64,000 nucleotides of DNA, taken from the NCBI RefSeq assembly GCF_011927765.1, contig NZ_JAATJG010000002.1, forward strand, positions 278,127 to 342,126, written 5' to 3'. Source of the stretch: Wenyingzhuangia aestuarii (GTDB taxonomy: Bacteria; Bacteroidota; Bacteroidia; Flavobacteriales; Flavobacteriaceae). This document shows, in pieces, positions 1 through 8,508 of this stretch; within the stretch, counting starts at the first letter, position 1; each line of letters begins with the position of its first letter. The position numbers and the translations under genes were made by a program. The notes under the pieces were generated by a model. That model saw only the letters and a program-made list of their open reading frames with translations. It did not search any database and was not told where the DNA came from.

Positions 1-535
1 GGATGGTTTCATTATAATCTTGCACTCCAAAAGAAACTCTTCTAAAACCTAAATTATACAATGTTTGTAAATGTTCTTTAGTGGTGTTGTTAGGATGTCC
101 TTCAAAACTAAATTCGTAGTCTTCTGCTAAATGAGAAGTATTGATGATACAAGTTAACAAGTAATCTAAATTTTCTGGACTAAAAAAAGTTGGTGTTCCT
201 CCACCAATATGTAGTTGTTTGATGATTGGTTTTTCATCAAACAAATTTAAGTACAAAGACCATTCTTTAAGTACTGCTTTTATGTATGGAGATTCTACAT
301 CGTGTCTTTTGGTAATACGCTTGTTGCAACCACAAAAAGTACACATACTTTCGCAAAACGGAAGGTGAATGTATAAACTGATTCCTTCTGTTTTGTTTGT
401 TTTATTAAAAGTCTCCACAAGTTTACTTTTCCAAGTGCTTAATCTAAAATCTTCTACATTCCAATGCGGAACGGTAGGATAACTAGTATATCTAGGTCCA
501 GGAACGTTGTATTTGTTTATAAGGTTAATGTCCAT
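1..535 (-). CDS. hemN: Oxygen-independent coproporphyrinogen III oxidase (HemN), 3' part outside the window
   Basis: Radical-SAM enzyme that decarboxylates coproporphyrinogen III to protoporphyrinogen IX without oxygen, in heme synthesis in the cytoplasm. The visible N-terminal 178 residues begin MDINLINKYNVPGPRYTSYP, the typical HemN opening. They contain YIHLPFCESMCTFCGC (the CxxxCxxC cluster motif followed by the HemN-specific extra Cys), then HIGGGTPTF and the SFEGHP and RVSFGVQDY blocks that bind SAM and substrate. The ATG overlaps the end of the upstream 603-aa gene by 19 bases, so the two are very probably translationally coupled. The C-terminal half lies beyond the left edge, so its integrity cannot be judged. 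Confidence 0.95.
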   Translation of the reverse strand, partial: MDINLINKYNVPGPRYTSYPTVPHWNVEDFRLSTWKSKLVETFNKTNKTEGISLYIHLPFCESMCTFCGCNKRITKRHDVESPYIKAVLKEWSLYLNLFDEKPIIKQLHIGGGTPTFFSPENLDYLLTCIINTSHLAEDYEFSFEGHPNNTTKEHLQTLYNLGFRRVSFGVQDYNETI

Positions 536-2328
536 AGTTCTTTATTTTTTTCTTGTAGTTTTGTTTGTAATTGTAAAACTTGATGATGTTTTAACGTCAA
601 TTCATCTAAAATGGCTTGATTTTGTTCTACAACAATATTCCACTTAGTTTTAAATAGATTTTGGTAATAAGTAATTCCTTGTAATAAATTGTTAGAGAAT
701 CGGTTTAATGATTTTTCTTGTTGCTTGGTGATAGTTTCTGATATATCGGTTATTTGTTCTTTTAAATAGTCTACATACATACCTAACTCTTTCACAAACA
801 TGTGAGGTCTGTGATTGTTTTTTAGAATGTTTATTTTACCATAAATATGATCCATCATGCTAGATAAACTAACTTTTTCATCAAAATAAGCTAGGTTAGG
901 ACCAGGGCAAACAGATACTCCTGTACCTTCTGTTTTGGTGTTGATGTTGTATTTTAAAAGAGCGGTAGTTCCTAATCCTACACAAATACACGATTTTTCT
1001 GTAACCTTGTTTATTTCTTTAGAACGTTGGGTATCTGTTAAGGATTCGTTTTCTTCTAATTGCTGAATTTTTAAATATTGATATTCTCTAGAAGCAATAC
1101 ACAATCCTTCTTTTTTAAACTCGGTATTTAGTGCTACATGTCTTTTAGGACATGCACTACCAGGCCTCTTTTTTTGAATATTTTCTATTTTTTTATCGTC
1201 CTTAGTATTTCCTCTTAAGTTGTTAAAACGAATTCCCAAAGGAGAAATATTACTTAGGTATAAATCTTTTTCTTTAGCATTTGCTAGTTGCGATAGCGTA
1301 TGTTCATCAACAGTAGTAGCTTCTGGAACTAATAAAAATGGAGTTCCCCAACCTACAGAGTCTAATTGATAATGTTCTAATAAAAATTGATGTTCTTCTG
1401 AAGTACCTACACCACCTTGTGCCGTAATTTTAAGTTTTGGTTTTGTATTGGCTACAATTCTTTCTTTAGCAATAATAGCTTTAGAGAATAATTCGTAAGT
1501 AGTGTTGTAAAGGTCTTCTTTGTTAGTTTTAAACTCTTCTAACACAGGTCCCATTAAAAAACCATCGGTAGCAAACGCATGCCCTCCACAGTTTAAACCA
1601 GATTCTATTCTGTATTCTGAAACCCATAAGCCTTTTTTAGCTAAGTATTTTCCTTGAATAATGGCAGAACGATAATCACTTACTTTTAAAATAATTTTCT
1701 TTTTAATGATTCCATTTTCATTTGGATAAAAATCATCAAAAGATTCTAGATAATTGTACAATCTAGGATTCATACCTGCAGAAAATACTATAGAAGATGC
1801 TAAGTCTGATTTTGCGTAACCTCTTAAAGCAGCGTGTGCATCGTTATACTCAACAGGTAATGCTTCTTTGTTGTAGTAATTTGTTTTGTCAACCTTCGTC
1901 ATAATATTTACATCGATGGTTCCTTGAACTAAATTTTGTTGAATTAGTTCTCTTACTTCGTTAAGATCTGTACTGTTTTGTAATCTAAATTTAAGTTCTG
2001 AATTATAAGGTAAGTGTTTAATATAATCTCTTAGAGAATGACATTTTAAGGTACTAGTGCTTTTAAGCTTATGTATTTTTTCTTGAATTAAACTATTCAT
2101 CATATTTAAATAAGCCGTAACTCTTAAAGCTCTATAATCAATAGTTTTGTCACTAATTTCTATGTATTTAATATTATTTAAGTCTGAATAGTATTTTCTA
2201 AGTTTCTCTAATAAAATATCATCTACTAAAGAAATTACTGAGTTTATTCCGTAAGCAGCAACTTTTAAAGGACTGTCTACTGTATAACCTATTCCCATTA
2301 CAGGGATGTGAAAGGTGTGCTTTTCCAT
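517..2328 (-). CDS. Uncharacterised 603-aa protein upstream of hemN, possible flavin TIM-barrel fold
   Basis: I do not recognise a characterised family. The middle carries glycine-rich blocks, GLNCGGHAFATDG (about residue 247) and AQGGVGTSEEH (about 305), followed by VGWGTPFLLVPEATT. These resemble the phosphate-binding loops of FMN-dependent TIM barrels such as nitronate monooxygenases. After residue 390 come several cysteines in short motifs (SACPKRH, LCIASREY, SCICVGLG, VCPGPN) that could bind metal or an Fe-S cluster. The last 100 residues look helical and coiled-coil-like. There is no signal peptide, so it is probably cytosolic. It precedes and overlaps hemN, suggesting a role in anaerobic heme or another redox pathway. 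Function is inferred from context only. Confidence 0.85.
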   Translation of the reverse strand: MEKHTFHIPVMGIGYTVDSPLKVAAYGINSVISLVDDILLEKLRKYYSDLNNIKYIEISDKTIDYRALRVTAYLNMMNSLIQEKIHKLKSTSTLKCHSLRDYIKHLPYNSELKFRLQNSTDLNEVRELIQQNLVQGTIDVNIMTKVDKTNYYNKEALPVEYNDAHAALRGYAKSDLASSIVFSAGMNPRLYNYLESFDDFYPNENGIIKKKIILKVSDYRSAIIQGKYLAKKGLWVSEYRIESGLNCGGHAFATDGFLMGPVLEEFKTNKEDLYNTTYELFSKAIIAKERIVANTKPKLKITAQGGVGTSEEHQFLLEHYQLDSVGWGTPFLLVPEATTVDEHTLSQLANAKEKDLYLSNISPLGIRFNNLRGNTKDDKKIENIQKKRPGSACPKRHVALNTEFKKEGLCIASREYQYLKIQQLEENESLTDTQRSKEINKVTEKSCICVGLGTTALLKYNINTKTEGTGVSVCPGPNLAYFDEKVSLSSMMDHIYGKINILKNNHRPHMFVKELGMYVDYLKEQITDISETITKQQEKSLNRFSNNLLQGITYYQNLFKTKWNIVVEQNQAILDELTLKHHQVLQLQTKLQEKNKELWTLTL

Positions 2329-2411
2329 TATTTAAAAAATTGGATGTTATCTTACAAATGTAGAAGCAATCCAAGTAGCTAAAAATGATAATTGTCATTT
2401 GGGTATGAAAA

Positions 2412-2447
2412 CAAAACAGCCGTTAAAAATGAATTTAACGGCTGTTG
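2412..2447 (-). terminator. Hairpin terminator of the first T9SS cargo gene
   Basis: A 13-bp inverted repeat, AACAGCCGTTAAA / TTTAACGGCTGTT, lies just past the stop codon of the T9SS gene on the minus strand and is followed there by TTGTTTT. An identical hairpin follows the neighbouring T9SS gene. Confidence 0.75.
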
Positions 2448-2700
2448 TAAATAAGTTAAAAAAGAGCACTTATTTTTTAATTACTTTTTTGATTAATTGA
2501 TTTCCTGTTTGTAAGAAATAAATTCCTTGTGGTAAGTCAGAAATAGTAATGGTGTTAGCTGCTTTTACTGTTTTAACAACTTGTCCTAAAACATTAGAAA
2601 TAGAAATATCTCCTGGTATATTACTGATATCAGAAATATTAATAATTCCTGTTGTAGGGTTTGGGTAAACTCCTACATTTTTAAAAGATGGAGAAGCGCT
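2413..2700 (-). repeat. Duplicated T9SS C-terminal domain plus terminator, copy 1
   Basis: The DNA encoding the last 70 or so codons, the stop codon and the terminator is nearly identical to the segment at 3381-3668. Identity extends past the stop codon into non-coding DNA, so this is a DNA-level duplication or gene conversion and not only protein-level constraint. The most identical block covers the terminator and the last 50 codons. Confidence 0.8.
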
Positions 2701-3276
2701 AGATAATGTTTCTGCAACACCTTGTTCAATATCATCAATGTAATAAACATCACCATCATAAGTACCTGTTGCGTTAAATTTAAAGTCAAGTCTTCCCATA
2801 TAACCTGGTTCAGCTCCTGCTAGGGTTGTTCCATCCGATTTTGCTACTGCATTTGATAAGTCAAACTCTACTTCATACCAAGTGTTTAAAGTTAATCCAG
2901 TAAACGTTTGTTCTTCAGTAAGGTAGTTAGTACCTCCTAACCAAGGTTCTAATTGTATAGTTACAGAAGTCTCATTTACGGATAAAAATTTAAATTTGAT
3001 AAAAGTTCCAGCAGCAGACCCATAAGTTCCTCCTGGATTATTTGCAGCAAGCCATCTCCATGATGGTGCTGTATCTGTTAGTGTAATTTCAAATGAGTTA
3101 TCACTTGTGTTTAATCCTGCTTTTACTGGATTTGCTGTTTTTACACCTGTTGCTTGTGCAGCATCCCCAGTTCTTGTAGTAGGAGTTAATGTGGTTGTTT
3201 CAAAGTCCTGTGAGTATTGTCCATATGTAAATACTGTAGAAACAAGGGTTACGGCTAAAAGTAAATTTTTAATCAT
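2470..3276 (-). CDS. Secreted protein with T9SS type A sorting domain
   Basis: A 268-aa exported protein. Residues 1-19 (MIKNLLLAVTLVSTVFTYGQ) form a Sec signal peptide. The middle region is a beta-rich module with YYIDDIE near residue 178, like the jelly-roll carbohydrate-binding folds of Flavobacteriia. The last 70 residues are a Por-type sorting domain (VGVYPNPTTGIINIS, NVLGQVVKT, LPQGIYFLQT, KKVIKK), which targets the protein to the cell surface through T9SS. No catalytic domain is apparent, so it is probably a binding or accessory protein. It shares its C-terminus and terminator with the adjacent gene of the same type. The substrate is unknown. Confidence 0.85.
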   Translation of the reverse strand: MIKNLLLAVTLVSTVFTYGQYSQDFETTTLTPTTRTGDAAQATGVKTANPVKAGLNTSDNSFEITLTDTAPSWRWLAANNPGGTYGSAAGTFIKFKFLSVNETSVTIQLEPWLGGTNYLTEEQTFTGLTLNTWYEVEFDLSNAVAKSDGTTLAGAEPGYMGRLDFKFNATGTYDGDVYYIDDIEQGVAETLSSASPSFKNVGVYPNPTTGIINISDISNIPGDISISNVLGQVVKTVKAANTITISDLPQGIYFLQTGNQLIKKVIKK

Positions 3277-3380
3277 ACTGTATGTTTTTATAATTAGTTA
3301 ATTCTGTAAAATTATAATGTTGATGTATGATTTAGGGGGGTAAATCGCGAAACATTAGTAACAAATCGTTAATACATATA

Positions 3381-3668
3381 AAAACAGCCGTTAAAAATGA
3401 ATTTAACGGCTGTTGTAAATAAGTTAAAAAAGAGTACTTATTTTTTAATTATTTTTTTAATTAATTGATTTCCTGTTTGTAAGAAATAAATTCCTTGTGG
3501 TAAGTCAGAAATAGTAATGGTGTTAGCTGCTTTTACTGTTTTTACAATTTGTCCTAAAACATTTACTATATAAATATTTCCTTGAATGTTACTAATATCA
3601 GAAATATTAATAATTCCAGTTGTAGGGTTTGGATACACTCCTACGTTTTTAAAAGATGGAGATGAACT
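3381..3668 (-). repeat. Duplicated T9SS C-terminal domain plus terminator, copy 2
   Basis: Partner of the segment at 2413-2700. The hairpin AACAGCCGTTAAA / TTTAACGGCTGTT, the spacer and the 3' coding part match almost base for base. On the minus strand this copy of the hairpin is followed by a better T-run (TTTTTAT). Confidence 0.8.
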
Positions 3669-4727
3669 ATTTAAAGTAAGTAATGTTGGAGCAACTGTTT
3701 GCTTTATTTCATCAATATATCTTACTAATGGGCTAGCCTTACTTCTTCCTCCGTTATCGTACCAAAAATCAATACGGTTTATGTTATTTGTACTAATGTA
3801 ACTAGATAAATCCCATTCTGCTGCAACCCAGGTTGTGGTATCTGTAGTTTCGTAGTTATAATCTATATTTGCAACAACAGTGCTTCCTGCTCTAAGTCTA
3901 AGTGTAAATGTTCCTGCTCCTGTTTCTCCAGGTAAAAATAATAAGGAAATATAATTACCGTTAGAAGGGTTTAAAGCTGTTCCTAAAGATAAGATAGGGT
4001 AATGGTAGTTTTCTGTAGTTCCACTTTCTGTTACTTTTAACACATTACTAGTTGAATTTCCAGTTGTACCTCCTGGTATTGCAACAACTTCAACCAATAA
4101 ATTAGCATCATTTGCATTGTTTTGAGCAGCTAGTCCAGAGGGAGTTCCAGATTCAAAATCTTCTGCAAATGCAGGACCAGGTAAAGGAGTAGGAGTAGCG
4201 CTATCACTAAACTCTATTCTAGTGATTTGAATTTCATCTAAATCTGAACCTGAATTGCTTCTTCTTGGATATAAATGAAAAGCACCAATGGTACCTTGCC
4301 ACCAATTAGAAGTAGTAAGATTCACCGTTTTAATTTCAAAGTCACTAGAGTTTAGATTGATAGCATTGTTGTTTCCACCAAAAGTCTGACCCTCAACACC
4401 ACTATCATTACTAGCTTCAAATCTTAACTGGTCATTTCCATCATCAATACTATTGTCTCCTGCACCAGAGGTGGTTGATAAGTTTTTGTAGAAAAAATGA
4501 ATGTATTTTTTTGTGTTTGCATCAACACCAAGAGTAGGGTTAGTAACTTTAGCTATACTAGTTCCATCTCCTGTAGGAGTAATAGATAAGTAACCATTAG
4601 CTACAACAGCAGTACAATTTACAGTTCCTGTAAATCCTTCAAAGTCACCATCAGTGTTAAAATCAAAAATTTGTGCAGCACATATGTTTGTAACAAGTGT
4701 AGCTGCTAAAAGTATTCTTTTTATCAT
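3438..4727 (-). CDS. Secreted two-module protein with T9SS type A sorting domain
   Basis: A 429-aa exported protein. It has a signal peptide (MIKRILLAATLVTNICAAQ), a first beta-rich module to about residue 175, a short proline linker (TPTPLPGP), a second related module from about 190 to 345 containing FAEDFESGTPSG and YIDEIKQ, and a C-terminal sorting domain nearly identical to that of its neighbour. The modules resemble non-catalytic carbohydrate-binding jelly rolls, and no hydrolase motif is visible. Arrangement and sequence suggest that the 268-aa neighbour arose from, or recombined with, this gene. Surface location is inferred from the sorting domain. Confidence 0.85.
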   Translation of the reverse strand: MIKRILLAATLVTNICAAQIFDFNTDGDFEGFTGTVNCTAVVANGYLSITPTGDGTSIAKVTNPTLGVDANTKKYIHFFYKNLSTTSGAGDNSIDDGNDQLRFEASNDSGVEGQTFGGNNNAINLNSSDFEIKTVNLTTSNWWQGTIGAFHLYPRRSNSGSDLDEIQITRIEFSDSATPTPLPGPAFAEDFESGTPSGLAAQNNANDANLLVEVVAIPGGTTGNSTSNVLKVTESGTTENYHYPILSLGTALNPSNGNYISLLFLPGETGAGTFTLRLRAGSTVVANIDYNYETTDTTTWVAAEWDLSSYISTNNINRIDFWYDNGGRSKASPLVRYIDEIKQTVAPTLLTLNSSSPSFKNVGVYPNPTTGIINISDISNIQGNIYIVNVLGQIVKTVKAANTITISDLPQGIYFLQTGNQLIKKIIKK

Positions 4728-4871
4728 AATATATTAATTTAGTTACTGTCAAAACTAGCTTAAGAGCGTTCTTGCTAAAGACACATATGTTTAATAGCAT
4801 GTAACAAATGATTTTTTTATAGGTAGCTACTAATATTTGGGTTTTAAGCTAGTTTGTGTTTTTCAAAAATG

Positions 4872-4879
4872 TATTTTTG
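4872..4879 (+). promoter_or_regulatory. Bacteroidota -7 element directly before the YkgJ start codon
   Basis: TATTTTTG fits the TAnnTTTG consensus and ends 4 bases before ATG 4884. Since this element is normally centred about 7 bases before the transcript start, the mRNA would begin at or within a few bases of the ATG, that is, leaderless. Confidence 0.5.
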
Positions 4880-4883
4880 CGCT

Positions 4884-5432
4884 ATGAGTAATAAGATGGA
4901 AGAAATAATTAAGGGCTTAGCAAATAAGGCTTTTAAAGCTAAAAAGGAAAACACGGCTTATTTTAAGCGCTTAAAAAAAAGAGCTCCTAAGAATATAGAT
5001 TACATTGTTCAAGATTTGCACGACAAAGAATTTGAAAAAACAGATTGTTTAACATGTGCTAATTGTTGTAAAACTACAAGTCCTATGTTTTTTCATAAAG
5101 ACATAGAAAGAGCAGCAAAGTTTTTAAGAATAAAAGAGCAAAAGTTTATGGACACGTATTTAGAGCGTGACGAAGACGATTGCTACGTATTAAAATCTGC
5201 TCCTTGTACTTTTTTAGATGAGAATGATAATACATGTATGATTTATGAAGCTAGACCTAAAGCTTGCGCAGAATATCCTCATACCAATAGAAAAAAGTTT
5301 ACACAGCTTACAGATTTAACAATGAAGAATGCAGAAATATGTCCTGCAGCTTCTAATATTATTGATGCTTTAAAGTTAGCTGTTCCTATGAATAATGAGT
5401 CTACTAGTGAAAAGTTCAGAAAATACAGATAA
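4884..5432 (+). CDS. YkgJ-family cysteine-cluster protein
   Basis: Encodes about 182 residues starting MSNKMEEIIKG. The reading frame is open upstream, but this ATG sits just after the -7 element and gives the usual family length. Conserved cysteines form the YkgJ signature: CLTCANCCKTTSPMF in the first half, then CTFLDENDNTCMIYEARPKAC and a later Cys in EICPAA. The family is thought to bind zinc or an Fe-S cluster, and no biochemical role is firmly known. No signal peptide is seen. Its end overlaps the next gene by 38 bases, suggesting coupled expression. A second, more diverged YkgJ protein lies at 34.8 kb. Confidence 0.85.
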   Translation: MSNKMEEIIKGLANKAFKAKKENTAYFKRLKKRAPKNIDYIVQDLHDKEFEKTDCLTCANCCKTTSPMFFHKDIERAAKFLRIKEQKFMDTYLERDEDDCYVLKSAPCTFLDENDNTCMIYEARPKACAEYPHTNRKKFTQLTDLTMKNAEICPAASNIIDALKLAVPMNNESTSEKFRKYR

Positions 5433-5772
5433 AAAACGAATCCTTAGAGCTTCTAAGTTTTTTGGCTTTTGTTATGCTGATGAAGTGGCAGAAAAAGAAT
5501 TTTTTGCCAAGAATTTTAGTGTGAGTTGTAAAGATACAGTTGCCGAGTTTTCTTTTGATTTGATGAGAGGTTTAGACATAGAACTGATAAAGTCAAATTT
5601 AAAAGACATTACTTTTTTTGAAATAGAAGATGTTTATCTAAAAAATAAAATCATTTCTTTTTTAACAGATTTTCCTCAGATAAAAAAACTAAACCTTAAA
5701 GTAGAAGGTAAACTTCAGGTGATTAAACACTTAAAGCTAACGCATAAAGGTTTTGTTATTAAGTTGGTTTAG
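5395..5772 (+). CDS. Uncharacterised 125-aa protein overlapping the YkgJ gene
   Basis: Not recognised. A small, probably cytosolic, mixed alpha/beta protein. It has one CysxxxAsp-like stretch (FGFCYADEVAEKEFFAKNF) near residue 25 and a lysine-rich C-terminus, with no signal peptide or membrane segment. The start codon lies inside the YkgJ reading frame, giving a 38-base overlap. Its stop overlaps the stop of the convergent NamZ gene by 4 bases. The tight packing and full-length reading frame support a real gene. A later start is possible but would remove conserved-looking sequence. Confidence 0.65.
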   Translation: MSLLVKSSENTDKKRILRASKFFGFCYADEVAEKEFFAKNFSVSCKDTVAEFSFDLMRGLDIELIKSNLKDITFFEIEDVYLKNKIISFLTDFPQIKKLNLKVEGKLQVIKHLKLTHKGFVIKLV

Positions 5773-6971
5773 TTATACATTAAATATTTTTGTCTAATTA
5801 GCTTAAAAGCTTCAAGATCTTTTTTCCAACTGTTTTCTATTTCTTTAGCAGTTAGTCCGTTTTTTAACTGTTGCTCTAAAAGAGTATCTCCTGCGTGAAT
5901 GGTGAATGTTTTACCAAAAAAATCTTCTTTTTTAGGGTATTTGTTATATGCATCTACCAACCACTTTATATTTACTTTGTTTTGATGGAATTCTAAACTT
6001 AAATCTACACCATAACAAGTTTTATTTTGATCTTTAGGATATTTACTTCCAAAATTGGCTTTAGGAATATAAGTAAAATCAGCTTTTGGAAATAGAGAAC
6101 TCCCATATCTCTGAAATTGAAATTCGGTTCCTCTACCAGCATTAATAGGAGTTCCCTCAAAAAAACCTAAACTAGGATATAAATTAATGGCTTGGTCATT
6201 AGGTAAGTTAGGAGAGGGTCTAATCGCTAAATGATACTTGCTTTGATGTGTATAGTTTTTTAACGGAATTACGGTTAAATCACATTGAATTCCATTTTTT
6301 AACCATTGTTCTCCATTAATCATTTTTGCATACTCTCCAATGGTCATTCCGTAGACCAAAGGAACAGGGTGTTTTCCTACAAAAGAACTGTGTTTTGGAT
6401 TTAACATAGGACCATCAATATAATGGGCATTAGGATTCGGTCTGTCTAAAACGAATACAGGAATGTTATTTTCTGCACAAGCTTCTAATACGTAATGTAG
6501 TGTTGATATATAGGTGTAAAAACGAACTCCTACATCTTGAATATCAAAAATTACGATATCAATATTTTTTAAATCTGCAGCTGTTGGTTTTTTATGATTT
6601 CCGTACAAAGAAATAATAGGCAAGTTTGTTTTGGTGTCTATTCCGTTAGCAACATGCTCTGCAGCATCTGCTTTTCCTCTAAATCCATGTTCTGGAGAAA
6701 ATACTTTCTGAATATTAATATTTCTTTTTAACAAAGAATCTACCAAATGGGTGTGTCCATTTTTATGAAAAATAACCGAAGTTTGATTGGCAACAATTCC
6801 AATTTTTTTCCCTTTTAAACTTGGCAAGTAACTTTCTGTATGGTTCGCAGCTTCAACAATAGGGGCAATGCTAGTTTTATTTTGAGCACTACAAGAGGAT
6901 AAAAGTGTAAATGAGAAAAATACAAGAATTAAAAATGTATTTTTGACTACCAATTTAAAGGGCATAAGCAT
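5769..6971 (-). CDS. namZ: Exo-beta-N-acetylmuramidase NamZ-like lipoprotein (DUF1343)
   Basis: A 400-aa DUF1343 protein. Characterised members (NamZ of Bacillus subtilis and Tannerella forsythia) release terminal N-acetylmuramic acid from cell-wall fragments. Family blocks seen are FSPEHGFRG, FDIQDVGVRFYTYISTLHYV, VLDRPNPN and SPNLPNDQAINLYPSLGFFEGT, followed by GRGTEFQFQRYG. The N-terminus is a lipoprotein signal (LVFFSFTLLSSCSAQ), placing it on a periplasmic membrane face for peptidoglycan turnover. Two in-frame ATGs (6971 and 6965) are possible. The first base of the divergent permease gene coincides with the outer one, so each promoter must lie within the other gene. Confidence 0.9.
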   Translation of the reverse strand: MLMPFKLVVKNTFLILVFFSFTLLSSCSAQNKTSIAPIVEAANHTESYLPSLKGKKIGIVANQTSVIFHKNGHTHLVDSLLKRNINIQKVFSPEHGFRGKADAAEHVANGIDTKTNLPIISLYGNHKKPTAADLKNIDIVIFDIQDVGVRFYTYISTLHYVLEACAENNIPVFVLDRPNPNAHYIDGPMLNPKHSSFVGKHPVPLVYGMTIGEYAKMINGEQWLKNGIQCDLTVIPLKNYTHQSKYHLAIRPSPNLPNDQAINLYPSLGFFEGTPINAGRGTEFQFQRYGSSLFPKADFTYIPKANFGSKYPKDQNKTCYGVDLSLEFHQNKVNIKWLVDAYNKYPKKEDFFGKTFTIHAGDTLLEQQLKNGLTAKEIENSWKKDLEAFKLIRQKYLMYN

Positions 6972-8206
6972 TGAATTTCGAATTATTTATAGCTACAAGA
7001 TTAACCAAATCTAAAGAATATAAAAATAGTATATCCTCTCCAATCATAAAAATTGCCATATCAGCAATTGCGTTAGGTTTGGTAATGATGTTGGTATCTA
7101 TTGCTACAGGTATTGGTTTGCAAAGAAAAATTAGAGAAAAGGTAGCTGGATTCAACGGTCATGTGGTGATTAGTAATTTTGACAACAATCAATCTAAAAC
7201 TACCCAGCAACCTATTTCTAGTGTTCAAGATTTTTATCCAGAATTTACAGCAGTTAATGGAGTAAAACACATTCAGGTATTTGCAACACGACCTGGAATT
7301 ATTAGAACAGAATCTGATTTTGAGGGAATTGTATTAAAAGGAGTAGGAACAGATTACGATTGGTCTTTTTTTAAAGAATATTTGGTATCGGGTACGGTTC
7401 CTGTTTATAATGATAAAACCTCTAGTGATGTTTTAATTTCTCAGTTAATATCTGACAGAATGCAATTAAAGGTAGGAGATACTTTTGATACTTTTTTTGT
7501 GAAAGAAAATTCCAATACACTACCTAGTAGAAGAGTTTTTAATGTGGTAGGTGTTTACGATTCTGGTTTTGAAGAATTTGACAAAAGCTTATTAATAGGA
7601 GATATTAAACAAGTACAACGATTAAATAAATGGAATGCCAATCAGGTAGGTGGTTTTGAAGTTTTTATTGATGATTTTAATCAAATTGATACTACTTCTA
7701 AAGAAATATATCAAACCATTGATGCTACGCTAGATAGTAGAAATTTATTTGAACAGTATCCTCAAATCTTTGAATGGTTACAGCTGTTTGACGGAAATAT
7801 AGCCATCATTATTATTATTATGGTTGTGGTTGCGGGAATTAATATGATAACTGCCTTGTTGGTCTTAATTTTAGAAAGAACACAGCTAATAGGGGTCTTA
7901 AAAACACTAGGAGCTAACAGTTGGTCTGTAAGAAAAATATTTTTATACAATGCTTCTTACATTATAGGTAGGGGCTTGTTAATAGGAAACGTAATTGGTT
8001 TGTTGTTATTGTTTTTACAATATCAGTTTGAATGGATTACACTAGACCCTCAAAACTATTATGTACATGTAGCACCTGTTTATATTACGGTTTATCAAAT
8101 AGTATTGCTAAATGTAGGTACGTTGTTGCTCTGTTTGTTAATGATGTTGATTCCATCCATTATTATCACAAAAATAAATCCATCAAAATCAGTAAAATTT
8201 TCATAA
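6971..8206 (+). CDS. ABC transporter permease, LolC/LolE (FtsX) type
   Basis: Permease of the lipoprotein-releasing or MacB-like ABC family, 411 aa. It has an N-terminal membrane helix around residues 25-50 (IAISAIALGLVMMLVSIATGIG), a periplasmic domain to about 270, then three FtsX-type helices (IIIIIMVVVAGINMITALLVLIL with ERTQLIGVLKTLGA, and two near the C-terminus). The start is a TTG giving MNFELFIATRL, which matches the usual opening of this family in Bacteroidota; no in-frame ATG precedes the first helix. No ATPase gene is adjacent, so the LolD-like partner must be elsewhere. The stop codon overlaps the first terminator of the downstream small-RNA array. Confidence 0.85.
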   Translation: MNFELFIATRLTKSKEYKNSISSPIIKIAISAIALGLVMMLVSIATGIGLQRKIREKVAGFNGHVVISNFDNNQSKTTQQPISSVQDFYPEFTAVNGVKHIQVFATRPGIIRTESDFEGIVLKGVGTDYDWSFFKEYLVSGTVPVYNDKTSSDVLISQLISDRMQLKVGDTFDTFFVKENSNTLPSRRVFNVVGVYDSGFEEFDKSLLIGDIKQVQRLNKWNANQVGGFEVFIDDFNQIDTTSKEIYQTIDATLDSRNLFEQYPQIFEWLQLFDGNIAIIIIIMVVVAGINMITALLVLILERTQLIGVLKTLGANSWSVRKIFLYNASYIIGRGLLIGNVIGLLLLFLQYQFEWITLDPQNYYVHVAPVYITVYQIVLLNVGTLLLCLLMMLIPSIIITKINPSKSVKFS

Positions 8207-8291
8207 AAAAAAACGCTTCAGGTAACTACTCCTGAAGCGTTTTTTTAACTAACTAAACTATACTAAATCGAAAAATTTTATTTCTAACTTA
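8206..8291 (-). ncRNA. Predicted sRNA unit A (most diverged copy)
   Basis: About 86 nt from the predicted start, 12 bases after the -12 box, to the T-run. The terminator stem is CGCTTCAGG / CCTGAAGCG around the loop AGTAGTTA. The other units have CACTTTAGG / CCTAAAGTG, so two base pairs changed on both sides while the loop stayed identical. The body lacks one TTTAG repeat present in units B-D. Confidence 0.6.
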
Positions 8292-8301
8292 TAGTATTAA
8301 G

Positions 8302-8317
8302 TACAAGTACTGTGCCA
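8302..8317 (-). promoter_or_regulatory. Sigma-54-like promoter of sRNA unit A
   Basis: Minus-strand TGGCACAGTACTTGTA: GG at -24, exactly 10 bases, then GT in place of the usual GC at -12. An upstream dyad CACTTTTAAGATGTG at 8378-8392 is centred about 94 bases before the predicted start, a normal position for an enhancer-binding protein. Confidence 0.6.
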
Positions 8318-8406
8318 AACGTATAAATTAGATGTTTTTTATTGAGAAAAAAGAAATAATATTTTTCTTGTTATGATCACTTTTAAGATGTGGAAACAAA
8401 CTGCAT

Positions 8407-8498
8407 AAAAAAACACTTTAGGTAACTACTCCTAAAGTGTTTTTTCAAACTAACTAAACTAAACTATACTAAATCGAAAAATTTTATTTTCTAACTTA
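8407..8498 (-). ncRNA. Predicted sRNA unit B
   Basis: About 92 nt. The AT-rich body has the steps AGTATAGTTTAGTTTAGTTA, then the hairpin CACTTTAGG / CCTAAAGTG with loop AGTAGTTA and seven T. The body is nearly identical to units C and D. Confidence 0.65.
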
Positions 8499-8508
8499 TA
8501 ATAGTAAT

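Noticed and set aside
3107..3301. Plus-strand open frame within the first T9SS gene
   Set aside because: Antisense to a clear secreted-protein gene and without independent support.
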